A DNA stretch of 64,000 bases, taken from Varroa destructor. Taxonomy: Eukaryota > Arthropoda > Arachnida > Mesostigmata > Varroidae. The stretch spans positions 52,952,118-53,016,117 of the forward strand of contig NW_019211454.1 of NCBI RefSeq assembly GCF_002443255.2, written 5' to 3'. The notes beneath the pieces were generated by a model, which searched no databases, was not told where the DNA came from, and worked only from the letters and a program-made list of their open reading frames with translations. Positions 47,304 through 59,442 of the stretch are shown here, piece after piece. Position 1 is the first letter of the stretch; every line of letters starts with the position of its first letter. A program made the translations under genes and the position numbers.

Positions 47304-50300
47304 TAGACTGTAGATCAATAATTCGATCAGCTATACTTTTTCGTTGAATACTAATGTATTCATTATGGCAGTTGCTTAGGAAAAACACACAATCGATGGC
47401 TTGACCCGTCCGCCTCTATTGTAATATGGAATGGATTTCATTACTCGTCTCTCGAAGGCGCAATAACGAATAACCAATTAATAAATGGAAGCAGAACTAA
47501 ATGTTTCGGAACTTTTTATTTAGGATACTTTTGTTATTCTACGTAGGCCACATTTCGAAATTTGAACCGGCTTTGGATGGTAAATTTCTAAATCTTTCTG
47601 GCGTCACTGTTAATTAGTTGGTAAGATAATTAGCAATACAGTGGAGAGGAGTCTTTCTAGTTGATATATGTCTACATTAAGGACAGGTTTTCCGGCTTAA
47701 AAATGCACATGTACAATAGATGCAGATAAAAATATTCGACAGGCTGTCGATTACCTTTAGATTCACTAGCTGCTGTTCCGCATTAGCTTTTGTAAGCTAA
47801 AACGCTTTTAATTGGTTTTCTATGCTAACATCTTAGAGCAAAAAAATGTAAATAATTCATTAAATAGTTTCCACGCGGGCCTTATTCAAAAGTCTGCTAC
47901 AGTACAGAAGCTTTTATTTGATTTGTTAAATTAATATGCTGTTAAGTATATGTATTGTCGTGTGGTTGTAGAAATGCTTTTTCTTTGAAAAAGGCTATTT
48001 ATCTTTGAGTAACTGTCATATGAAAAGAGTTTTTGTAATATAAGTACTAAAATCTGGATGTCTGACTGCCTCTCTAAATCACACAGCTGCAACCGAAATC
48101 TATAGCACAGGTCGCTTTCCATGCCCCTCTTACATCTTGCCATTAGGGTTCGTACGCAGTAGTGAACGACACATGATGAGCGGCATGGTAGAACTACACC
48201 CAGCAAAATATATCCACCAGAGGACAGTGAATGGTGCCTCGTGCTTTGTGACACTTAAGAAGGGCATTCATGCTTCCGGCCAGTTCATATGAGTGAGATG
48301 GGAAAAGGGATTCCTCGTAGTAACGATACTTATTTGCGGAAACATAATGCTCCCTCTCGCACCACATCCGTTACCGTCGGCCATCTAATCGGCTTCATGC
48401 TCGCCGAGGGCTCGCAAGGGGGAAAAATCGGAAATAGCCATGAGCACGTCGATGAGAGAGAGAGATATGATTCATCCTGTTTCGCCGACTATAGAATCGC
48501 AAGGTAGCTTCAGTACACGAGAACAATTCTACATATAGGGAAATAGTCCGATAAGGGCTTGCTAATAGAACAACGAGCTAGTTTTGTCGTACGAATCAAC
48601 GGGAACAACACGACTATGCTAGGAAGTACCTTCTTTGTTTGTTTGAACCGCAGGTAAGTAGAAGTATGGGGTGTGCTCTAAACGAAGATGCTGAATCTGC
48701 GTGAGACCGTTCTCGTCTGACAGGTCGACATAAAGCAACATCGTCTTGTCTGACACTAAAAGCATGCGCTAGTTGTGACAGTTTGAATTACTGCCAGATA
48801 AAGACAATAAAAATGAATCAATGAACTAGTTAAACGTATAAAAACAATGAAAGCGAATATAAAAGTTATAGTATAAGAGTGAAACAGGTAACTACTCAAG
48901 AACAATAAACTAAATTTATAAAAAAATATCACGAAGATTGTTGTACTTTCAAAGGTACCATGATGTTTATAAACTGTTAAGAAGCTGAACAATTACTGAA
49001 TTTCTCCGAAAATTAGTATATTTTAGCACAAGCTGAATGAGTTATGTCTCAAGTTATAGTTAATCTGCAGACGATCTTCCTTTAGGTAGTGGCTGATCTA
49101 ACAGGACCTGCTATTTTTACGGATTTCTTTCATAATTTGTGATTGCAAGGAAGCCAAAGCCATATAATAAAGTACTAATTTCACAATATAAGGGGTTTTA
49201 TCCCACTGATGATAATATATTGGCTAATTCGCAATTTTTTCCCCAAATATAGGGGCCACGTAAGTTCATTGTGGAGCTGCAATATATTTTAATAAATTGG
49301 GTGTTCAAGTATATGGATTTATACTACCTAATATAAATGTTATGAGTAACGTAATGACGCGCCTAGTTTTTTACTTTAAGTTAAGAGCCTTAAACTGGCT
49401 TCACCTACTACGCTGTTACATCAGCAAGGTAAGCATAGATATGAGAAGTAAATCGTAAATTTAAAGCAAAGAGTAGCATTGTAGTTGAATAGCAATCACA
49501 GGCTAGAGCCAGCTAGAAGTTATTTTCTTTTACCGTAAACAGGTTTTTCTTTTATATGCAGTGGAACCTTGAATTTGACATTTTCAATATAATTATTAAA
49601 ATTTGATTATATATATAAACTGTATGGCACATAACTGTTTAATAATAATAATCTTCGAAGCTGCTTCAATGGAGGCGAACATAGCTTTCTTCAAGAAGAT
49701 AAACTTGCAACAGAAGATCTAGGGACAGACTTTTGCACTTCATGTTGGCCAATTGCTGAAGCGGCTTAGCGACTGTCATTTTGACGAAAGAAAGATTTCA
49801 CTGAACACTGACACTCAATCGGTGACATTCTCTAAGGGAAACGGCAATATGGAGTTCAAATAGGTTTAACTGCTGGGCCAAACGCATTTATTAAGCACTT
49901 TTTTAAAATTCTACACTGATCTGACCTTTATTTATTCGTAAATAAAATAACATAGCAGTTAACTAGCTGTGTATGTATTTTGTTTATTAGTATTATTATT
50001 ACCTGTCAATATACCATTGTTTGGAACATATGAAGGCGCAGAAAACTAGAGGTCACGAATGATGTCTACACCGCAAATGACTTCATTTACGTATTGTCAG
50101 GTGAAAAACATATTGACTCAAGATAATAACACGATTTTGACTCCCATTGAATAAGTAAACGGCTTAACTTGTATCCTTCGTAATTTTAAGGATTATATTA
50201 ACGTTCAGCTCTTAGTTTTGCAAACCATATAGTTGTCTTAAATCCCAGAGAACATTTTGTGAATACACGTATTTTATATGCGCACTTGTGAACAAGTAAA

Positions 50301-53300
50301 ATGACAATATTTACACTTAATAAATATTAACTAACTAGAAACTTAAATAATGTGCAAACATCGTTGAATGTCTGCTGAAAATCCACTCTAAAGGTTGACC
50401 GTTAAAAGAGCCCGTAATTGTAAGTTTGATTTTGATACCGGCCGTCCATGTCCAAGATTGGGAAATAGTGCGCTTCTAAACTGGCCATATAATTTGTCAG
50501 CTACCAATTTGCTCGAAAACGAGCGCACGTTTTATCTCGAAAAACTAAACGTATCACCTTGTAGGTCAGATGACTGTTTTCAATTAAGCTTAAGTTACTC
50601 TAAAAGTGTATAACTGTTCTCTGTATTAGTCAAATAGTTTAAACAAAAAGTAGACAAAAAGTTAGTTACGCAGTAGTCTATAAACCCAGATATGTCGACA
50701 CAGTCCACAGAAGCTAACTTATGTTTTAATTAGTAAAAAGTTAGCAATAGGGATTCCGATGCTTGTTATCCTGTTTTTGACTACCTCCATGACGACAACC
50801 GGTTTCTTATTTATGTCGTAGTTATGATATGAGCAATAACTATCTAGTAAACATTTCTTTCGGGTTTTTACAGAAAGCTTACCATATCCTCATCGCTCCT
50901 GTATCGAAACTACTTTTTTTATGACAGTACAGGGGTAACCTGTTTACTTACTAAACTTGGAAACATAGGAAATGGGTTAGGCTTAAGTCTTAACCTAAAC
51001 AGATTTCTACGCTTTAGTGAAAATGTGAGCAACTGGAAAAACAAAAAACCTGGCAAACCTTTATCCGTACAAATGTCTTGTATTGAACTCCTGGCCTTTG
51101 AGGAACCACTAAGTAACCGTACCAGGCTACGTCGTAAAAGATACGGCTGACATTCAGTAAGGAAAGAAATGTTTTGTATTTAAGCACTTAAAAATATTGT
51201 ATCTATCAAGATATACGTTACCTGTCCAGATAAAGAGTTCTCCTTGGCGAAATATACCGAGTACTATCGTATAAGCCTACGTGGAAACTATCGCCTTCAA
51301 GAGGTGGATTATGTCTATGACATCTTGCTATATCTACACAATCTGGTTCTATCTAGTTATTCAGAACGGTCGTCGCTACGCTTGTCAACGTACTTAACTC
51401 ACTTCTTTTAAAGCACGACTAGTGGTAGGGACAACGGCACGCTAGCCTTTGAGATAGCATACATGGTTGTGCGTGCGAACATTCATAGATAGTTTGGGTG
51501 GCTTGCTATGCATTGATGGAGTAATATTTAAGCCGATGCAGCAGTAATGGGGAAAAAGGCAAGCTCTGCTTACCATCGCAAACTAGAATAGTGCGGCGTT
51601 TCCTTGCAAGGTCGATTAGGACGGAAGGCTGTCAGAGAGAAAGCAATGGTGACGTGCCTCCGGTCAACTATTGTATGTCTCGTGGGAATTTTTGCTTACC
51701 TGAAGCGACACAATCTATCTGCGACCGACAACGACTTACTCGGCCTTTAAGCTGAAGCAATTGAGTTAGTTTGTTGAATGAGTATTATATTTATCCTGAG
51801 TATAATTAAAATGCTACGAATAAACTAAGAAATACATTTGTTGTCTATACAATTCAAGCAAAAAAAAAAAAAAAACATTTAATAAAGGTTTTCGTAGCAA
51901 TCAACGACTGATAAAATATACTGTGATTAGTATGGTTACATTTAAAATCGAAGTTAGAATTTGTTAGTGTATAACTGATATGAACCTTAAAATCCATATA
52001 AAATTAGGAAAATAGGCAAAAAGGCGTTGTAATGAAACACGTTGATGTTACCATGGGTACCATGTTACCCTATCGTTTTGGCAGCGTTGTCATCTAATCA
52101 AAATAATTCGAATAGTAGTTTTGTGCAATGTTTGATGAGATTTCAATGAAAAGCCGACATTTTGTCGAAATTGTTTGGCCGTATCATTCTTTTATTTACC
52201 AAATCTGCCTCAGAGCTTCTGTAGTAACATAAAAAACATATTTGAGTTTGAACCCTTAAAATTTCCCTGGCGCCAAAAAAATATAGACTTAGGCAATATC
52301 GATCTAATTTACCTGTTCAGACTTGGTATGTATGAGGAGCGATGACACAACAACTAGGCCATTTTACATGACTCAATAATATAGCCTGGCCATAAATGTC
52401 ATACATAAGCCCTATCTACAGTAGAGATGGTATGTAACTTAGATCAATAACTCACGATAAATCAATCAATTTCAGACCAAGAAATGGAAAAATCAAAGCG
52501 AAACCACTATATTACCAGTTAGAGGTAATTTCAGCCTGACGCTTACATCAACAACTAAGTTTACTGTTGTTGTTGTTGAAGGAATTGTTCAAGAAACCCT
52601 GGTGTAGAAGGTCTATCTTGAAATTCTATTTTGCCGACTATAGTCTGTTAGCCTCCGTTTGCAACGAAGCATCTGACTATCAATTGCGTGACATCTCTTT
52701 GAGGGCAAAAAAAATGGCATATTTATTTTATTCCGATTATTCGTAACTTGTTTGAGCTTTAAATTAGCACTCAAGCCATTTTCGTCCAAGTAATTGCCGA
52801 CGTTCCAATTACGTTGAGCGATTCGGAAACAATTTTACTAGCAAAAGCAAAAATACTTACCCTTAAGTTCGGTAGATCTAGCGACACTCGATCGAGAACA
52901 GTTTCTCCACAGATGTTTTCAGATATCTTCTATCCATAGCTATTTCTAAACGGTATAGTAGTGTTTTTGTATAGATGTTTGTGACACACTCGGTCATTTC
53001 TACTATTAGCGCGCTACCAAGTGACTTCAACCCAGTACACAGTGCAGTGACGTAAACGGTATGAATATGACTGCTATAAATGTGTACAGGTAAAAATAAT
53101 CGCTATTGTAAATCTACTTTGATAGCAATCGGCCATCGAGGACGAAAGGGTGTGGGAGCGGGCATGCTGCTCTTCGAAACACGCGGCCGTGTGGATTTAA
53201 GCCAGGGCATAGACCCATTTCATCTCATTGTGGGAGCCAGCCTTCTGATGAAATGTCCCATGGTGACACCAGACGTAAAACTCGACAGGTATGGGACTAT

Positions 53301-53539
53301 TGTGGGCTGAACATATGCCAGAGAGCTCCTTATCCGATTCTGGAAGAACGACGGAATTCGTGTTCCGCAACTCAACGGATATGTGTGGCCATTTAAACTC
53401 CTTTATATTATTTATTATAAAATTTAATTACATTAATTAGAATTACTATTCTTATTGGCACATTAGCTTGTTACTATTTAATCAACGAAATCACTTGCGA
53501 TGTTTGCCTCATATAAATCAAACCAGAGTTTCAGAAATT

Positions 53540-53770
53540 ATCAAAAGAATGAATCAATTTCCGAATCCACAAATTATAGCTATAAAAAAAATCATATACG
53601 AATAGAGATGTAGCAATAGTATTATATATTTGATCATCAGCAATAAAAGGTCCCGGTTGACCTAATTCAATACGGATCAATATTATTAATAAAGCTGTAC
53701 CAGATCAGATTCTAAAAATAAAATAAATTGCACCAATATCTTCATGATTACAAGAAAACATTTATCGCAT
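53540..53770 (-). pseudogene. cox1 5' fragment within the NUMT
   Basis: Starting at ATG (53770-53768) the - strand reads MR, a stop where TGA-Trp would be expected, then MFSCNHEDIGAIYFIF, then SGTALLMMLIRIELGQPGPF and IADDQIYNTIAT. This matches the N-terminus of arthropod cytochrome oxidase I. The frame then shifts near 53600, and CGFGNWFILLMI resumes in another frame. Truncated and broken; no intact protein. Confidence 0.88.
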
Positions 53771-53846
53771 TATATAATTGTGTAAATTTACCATTATTAA
53801 GATTAAAAAATACATAGCTTTAATTAACTTGAACTTGAAGCTTTAA
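53771..53846 (-). pseudogene. tRNA-sized spacer between nad2 and cox1 in the NUMT
   Basis: 76 nt, room for a single mitochondrial tRNA where the arthropod ground pattern has three (W, C, Y). A decayed tRNA-Trp is the likeliest occupant by position. I could not fold it convincingly. Confidence 0.4.
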
Positions 53847-54130
53847 TTAACAAATTGAAGTAAGTATTCAAAACAAAGGTATGATTAATAATAATACTAT
53901 ATTAATCCTAAAGTTTTTTTTCTTTAACCATATAATTAATTACTTTAGAAAATAAACTATAGCTAAAATAATTAATATAAATATAGCTTCTTATACAGAT
54001 ATTATTACTAAAATATTTTATAATGTTCAAAATAATACTCTTTTTTGGAGGAAAACCTATAAAAGTAGGTAAACTCCTTAAATTTGTAAATAAAATAAAT
54101 GAATTTATTTTTTTTATAAATAATCATATA
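53847..54130 (-). pseudogene. nad2 3' fragment within the NUMT
   Basis: With the mitochondrial code the - strand reads FTNLSSLPTFMGFPPKK, matching the conserved SLGGLPPFLGFxPKW motif of NADH dehydrogenase subunit 2. It ends LLLIMPLFWMLTSIC followed by TAA (53849-53847). In-frame TAG and TAA codons and a shift of frame near 53900 separate the two parts. Confidence 0.8.
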
Positions 54131-57100
54131 CCTTTTGTATAGATGCAGTATTTTGACTGTAGCAATATTGCAGTGATATGCGGATTACATTGAGAAGAAT
54201 AAACAAAACAAATAAACAAAAGCAAATAGAAAAAACAAATAAGGATCTATGTGCCTATCCACATAATGCTGTCCCCAGCTCATGTTTTACCTATGCATAA
54301 TACTCGCACTTGTATCACTATTCAAGACACGCCGAAATCGACCTATCTACCAGAGCTTACCAGCCCTATCAGATTAGATAGAGAAATACGGTACCTATGG
54401 GAAAAATCTGTCTTCTTCTTTTTTCAGCTGCCACATTATCTACGCTTACTTTATCAGTTAAGCTCTCAGATAAAAAATACCGAATAGTTTTGAATTGATA
54501 TACTCAGCTGTCCGATATGAGTCTACAATAAAATGACAAAATTGTTGCAAAAGCTAAGTTCAACTTGAATTGGAAATATTGTCGCTTCTTTGTGAACTAC
54601 ACTTAAGTTTCGGAGCTTTCCTTCAAATTTAGTCATTTACACAAATGTTGATTTCTTTTCTGCCTCTAGGCATCAACTGCACCAAGATTAGGTATTACAC
54701 CATTAATGATGAAACAAGGATTACAATATAAAAACAGAGAAACGTCTGCCTGTAGTCAGAATACAGCGGATATATTCAACCGTTGCATCACGACATCTTT
54801 AGTGCTTCTTGCTGCCGACGATGATGGCATTGCTAACGCGTCGCTCACATCCTTGACAAAATGCACTGGTCAAAGGAGTTGCGTTGTATTTTGTTGGGCT
54901 ACTCATGGAGAGAGCCATATTCACTTTCAAGCTTTTTCCTAATTTTAGCTTTCCTTTGTCATGTTGATTCTTTCCTTCCAGCTCGCTGTTTGTCTGTTAG
55001 GTATGCGTGTTTATATGTGGCGTTCGTAACCCGCCGCGACAAGACCTACACCCGGTACTCCTTCCGAAAGTAAAGCAGAAGGATGTAAAGTCATCGAAGA
55101 TGCAGACGTGTGCAGTCACAGAGCTGCACACAGGTCTAGCAAGTAAGCGATAGGCAGGCTATAGGGTCGGATGTTTGCTGGACCTAGTCAGCGCGTAGAA
55201 GGCTACTGGCTGAAGGAGACATTTTCGTGCAAAACGCGTGTGTGCTTTGGTGTGGTGGCTTTCCTCAACTGACTGGTACACCATAGAGGAAAAAGACATC
55301 GGTCGTAAAGCCGTCGTCGTCAGCATTAGTCTCTAGATTGCAGAACGGGCTACCGAGACAAGGATCTCCTAGGCTGAGAGATACATGAGCGCCAGCACAG
55401 GCTAGACAAAAAGCCAAACCGCGCTGGTGAAACAGTAAGCCAAGTACTATCCGGGAGTGAAACCCTGCTCGAAGCAGTAGTTATAACGGCGACATCCATT
55501 AGGCTGCTGGGTAAAGAACACACGACCGCGTGTAACACCATTAGCGAGAACCTGTACCTATGCCCACCGCCTTCGTCGCCACCGCCTCCATACACTCTAC
55601 TCCACACTCAGGAAAGGGCGACACAAATAGCTTCGCTTAAGACCAGCTATAGATGACTTCCAAGGGTTTGGCCCTTCGCTGCGACTGCTCCGCGCAGCCT
55701 GTGTCGGCTTTCCGTCACAGGTTCTCATGGCCTATCACTGCCCCAAAATAGAAACACATATAGTCCGGTTTCCCTAACCTGACTTCTCCGACTTGCTCGG
55801 ACACGGACCCTTCCTGACTTCCTAAATACACTTGCAGGCCCGGCTATGATTGCCTTTTCAGCTAGCGATTTACTACTAGTGACCGTTCATGGCACTGGTA
55901 GTGGAACCGCTGCTTATTGCGTGACGATGGTGGCAATACTTGACGAAGAAATAGGAGATGAGATTGCTGGTGATGTTGTTTTTACTTTTTGAAATGTCGG
56001 TGGTAGAACCAAGCAGGACACAACTCAGCTCTTGTCTGCAACAAACAACAGGAGTCACTCAGTTAGACAGCCAAGGGAGGAACAGCAGTAGCAGTAACAG
56101 GCGACTATGGTAGGCGAAGGCACTGTGGGTCGATACGAGAATACACTCCTAAGCCGCGCGTTCTACCGATGCCAGCGAACCAGGCTAAACGTCGGGCGTG
56201 CCCTAAAACTACAGAGGAACACTACAACTACTACAGGCCAGAACAATAGCAAAAACTCAATGAACCACAAGCAGAGATAAACACATCAAATGGAAAGCAA
56301 CCTATATTGTTAAACTTGTATCGCACCACGCGTGTTTATCGCCAGCAATCAACAAACCCAAGGTTGGCGCATAGTGATGTTTTCCCGGTTCGGTGTTAGC
56401 CATTCTTTTATCGGCCTCCTCCACCTTCTAGGCAAAAAGCCAGTTTGGCCAAAAACCAATTCAATAACTCGGCAATCATAACAGTCATCCAATCGTTTCG
56501 TAAATTAGCGATAAAACACCAGAATAACAGTCGTTTGTAAATGAGTCATGTGCAAAAGATTTTTATGTTGATACATAGCGACGAAGACTTCTTTAACACT
56601 GCATGGCTTGCGTGGGAGGCGCCTCTTGAGAACATTTCTCCGTCTATAAGCACATTGCCTTTAAACGTGACCTGAACCCTTTGCGAACCTGTTTGACCTT
56701 TTCACTCGGTCGCGTTCTTAATCTTCGCTAGTAACACCTGCCGAAGGCGCTAAGTGAAACCACCTTGGGTAACAAAAAAGTACAAATATATATTTTAATA
56801 CCGATTTAAGTTAGAGCAAAAAAGGTGTGGCTTATCCCAACATTAAGAAAATATGCACCAACTGGAGAACAAGATAAGGTCTGAAGCGCATTCACTTCTT
56901 CAACAGTTCGCGGATAGGAGTCCTCGAAATTAGGCGACAAGTTTAATGCATGCTAGTGTATTATTTTGCTATATCGGCGTCTGAGTTCGAGTAAACGACA
57001 AGAATGTAAGAATATTGTATATCGTTTAAGTGGCTGTACACAGAGAGATGTACGAGTCATTAACATAAAGCAGGTCTAAACGGTACTGAAGGAACTCGTG

Positions 57101-58423
57101 GCAACAAACCGGACCTTAGCAGATGCATCTAAGCTCGCGTACCTTCTAAAGAACACATTGGTTTCAGTCATCATTTATTCTGGGGTAACGTCATTGGCAA
57201 AAATACAACTTTTAAAAAAGTTTTCATTAAAACTTCTACTAAATGTACCACAATACAGAAAGGGTCAGCAACATACCGCCACACCGAACTATTATGATAT
57301 ACGCCTCATGAGCTGTCTACATTTCAAATTCCTATCGTATAGCAAGATTACTAACGCACGAAGCAAAGTGTGCCGGGGGTTGATGCACACTGTTGAATTG
57401 GCACATTCATGTTATCAAGTGTAGGATGTCCTAAAACTATTTATTGAACAGCTCTGATCAATAACCACTACAGGCAAATTACACTGAGCAGATGCAATGG
57501 GAACGAGACGATTATTGTGCTCGTTAGCTCGTACTCGGGGACTCAGCGGGTTTCAACACACTGGTCAGTGCCTGTTGGATGTCTGGGTAGAACCAGATAG
57601 GCCGTCGTAATGCAAACAACGATGCCACCGTCTGTTCCATTAGAAAAAGCCGTGGCAAAGTGATGGATGTCACTGCAACGGGGTGGAGATATTCCATGTC
57701 AAGTACAATGTAATTGTAACTCAACAAAAAACTCAAAGAACTTTAGCCCCATGGTTTGATTTTTGGAAATGGCACAGAATCTCCATATAGTATGCTCCTG
57801 TCGGAGATAAAAACTAGTAAGAACGAGATCGTGTACTAAATGACGCATCTCTGAAATCGGGAATCTCTGTAGGATAATGCTCTTTTTACTAGGTAACATT
57901 ATCGTTGAAAATAAGCAGCAAAAGTGTTGCAAACTGTAGTCATGCTTTACTGCGGTTCTATAGGTGTTTAATACAGACCTCTGGGACAAATGTTCATGTT
58001 TCAACAGGAACTAAGCTGATTGTTCGTTTCCTAATGGTTGATATAGCTAACATAGCTAAGACGAATGAGATCCCGACGTATCCTTTAGCAGGCTTGGGCG
58101 TCACGGGCCCTGGCAGAGCTGCGTCACTGCCTGAGTACCGATCGACCGACCGCCCCCACCGCCGCCACACGGGCTCTTGAAATGCTTCCGTCCAATGGCT
58201 AGCGTTCTATATCCATCCGCACCGGCACGTCAGTGCTACGTCTTGCTATGAGAGGTTGAGTTGCCAATAGTACTCAACTCTGCTTAACCAAGGTAAAAGC
58301 AGGTCCGGAAAAGACGCATCATAACTCTGGCGCCCGCCGACGCACCACTCAAGAACCCTACGAGCTGGGTCAGACCTTTCCACTTGCCTCTTTTACTCAG
58401 TGGTCAGGAATTGTGGTGGCAGA

Positions 58424-58473
58424 TATAAAAGTCTGTGACGCCATGTGCGGGGTCAGAGTGCTGGCTTGGCAGC
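58424..58473 (+). promoter_or_regulatory. Mhc2 core promoter with TATA box and start site
   Basis: TATAAAAG at 58424-58431, then TCAGAGTG with its A at 58455 (31 nt downstream), then donor GTAAGTG at 58474. This matches the Mhc1 arrangement almost to the base. The 350 nt upstream are G+C-rich. Confidence 0.75.
58455..58473 (+). other. Mhc: Mhc2 noncoding first exon (19 nt)
   Basis: From the inferred start site to GTAAGTG. It starts AGAGTG, as the Mhc1 leader does, and has the same 19-nt length. There is no start codon in it. Confidence 0.65.
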
Positions 58474-59021
58474 GTAAGTGTTTTGCGTTACTTTGATCCG
58501 TTTTCGATCGTGAGTCCCATTCAATAAACAGCCTCCTGCAATACCTCTTAAGGTTCCTTGCAGTTCCCACAGCCAATGGATATACGAAAATGATAGTTTC
58601 TTAAGTGAAGTTTGTGTGCAGCGGTCATTGGAAGTACCTGTTCAAGTACATAAATAACCAGATTTTCGACTTTTCGTTCATCTGAAATTGCTAGACCCAA
58701 AGATGGCTGAAGTTCCAGCTCCCCTAGTTAATATCAACGAGAGCCTTCTTGAATTTGTGAGCTAAGAGAATGTTCATTATGATCTGAAACCAACGAGATA
58801 CTGGATTTTATTTTACCACGTATCCACCGCGCACCACTTATGGGAGTACAATACGATCGCTCCTTTCCAATGTAATGCAAAATCAAATGTTGATATCTCG
58901 TTTTGACAACACTGCTTAGAACATTGTTCGTATGCACCTATATAATCTGAATATATAACCATAATGACGCTATCTTGTCATCAGTCCAAATTACGGATAT
59001 AATAACGCTGATTTTTTACAG
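58474..59021 (+). other. Mhc2 first intron
   Basis: 548-nt GT-AG intron to acceptor TTTTTTACAG at 59021. A second possible acceptor, CTCTCAG, ends at 59040. Confidence 0.6.
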
Positions 59022-59112
59022 GTAGGCCACTAACTCTCAGGCGCAATCACTTCTTTTTGTGTTCCTGTTTTTCATTGTGATCAAACGAGTTAGCGGGCAC
59101 TAAAAAGACAAA
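59022..59112 (+). other. Mhc: Mhc2 5' UTR, second part
   Basis: 91 nt (72 nt if the acceptor at 59040 is used). Start context AAAATGG, with A at -3 and G at +4. Confidence 0.6.
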
Positions 59113-59442
59113 ATGGCCGCTCAAGACCCTGATCCTACTGAATTTCTCTACGTCTCTGCGGAGATGAAGAGAAAGGACGCTACGAAACCGTATGATGGCA
59201 AAAAAATGACTTGGGTCCCCGATGAGAAGGAGGGCTTTATTCTTGGCACGATTGACTCGATGGAGGGTGACAAAGCCGTCGTCGACACCCCCGGAGGCAA
59301 AAAAACTTTTAAAAAGGACCAGCTTCAGCAAGTCAATCCCCCTAAGTACGAGAAGTGCGAGGACATGTCTAATTTGACATATCTCAACGACGCGTCTGTA
59401 CTTCACAATCTGAGAGAACGCTACTACGCTAACTTAATTTAT
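59113..59442 (+). CDS. Mhc: Mhc2 exon 2: start codon and N-terminal domain
   Basis: 110 codons, donor TAT|GTGAGT, phase 0, the same length as in Mhc1. Most differences from Mhc1 fall in the segment after DEKEGF, where the surface of the SH3-like domain varies. Confidence 0.96.

Larger units (their letters stand above)
53400..54130 (-). pseudogene. Nuclear mitochondrial insertion (NUMT): nad2 end, tRNA-sized spacer, cox1 start
   Basis: On the - strand this very AT-rich block reads as mitochondrial DNA in the order nad2 3' end, a 76-nt spacer, cox1 5' end, the arthropod ground-pattern order. Both genes need the invertebrate mitochondrial code (TGA as Trp, AGA/AGG as Ser, ATA as Met) and both carry frameshifts or stops. 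It is therefore a degraded nuclear copy rather than an organelle contig. Boundaries are approximate, judged from where composition changes; the stretch below about 53540 is too decayed to assign. Confidence 0.85.
47025..58423. other. Intergenic region between Mhc1 and Mhc2
   Basis: Includes the Mhc1 3' UTR, AT-rich DNA with a 16-nt poly(A) tract (51860-51875) and a TTG repeat (52565-52578), the mitochondrial insertion at about 53400-54130, and a more G+C-rich block at about 55.0-56.2 kb, 2-3 kb upstream of the Mhc2 promoter. Short open frames (for example 53080-53310 and 57098-57424) have no recognisable domain. No RNA gene recognised. Confidence 0.65.

Noticed and set aside
57098..57424. 108-codon open frame between NUMT and Mhc2
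   Set aside because: Starts at a non-ATG codon and has no recognisable domain. A chance frame is the simplest explanation.
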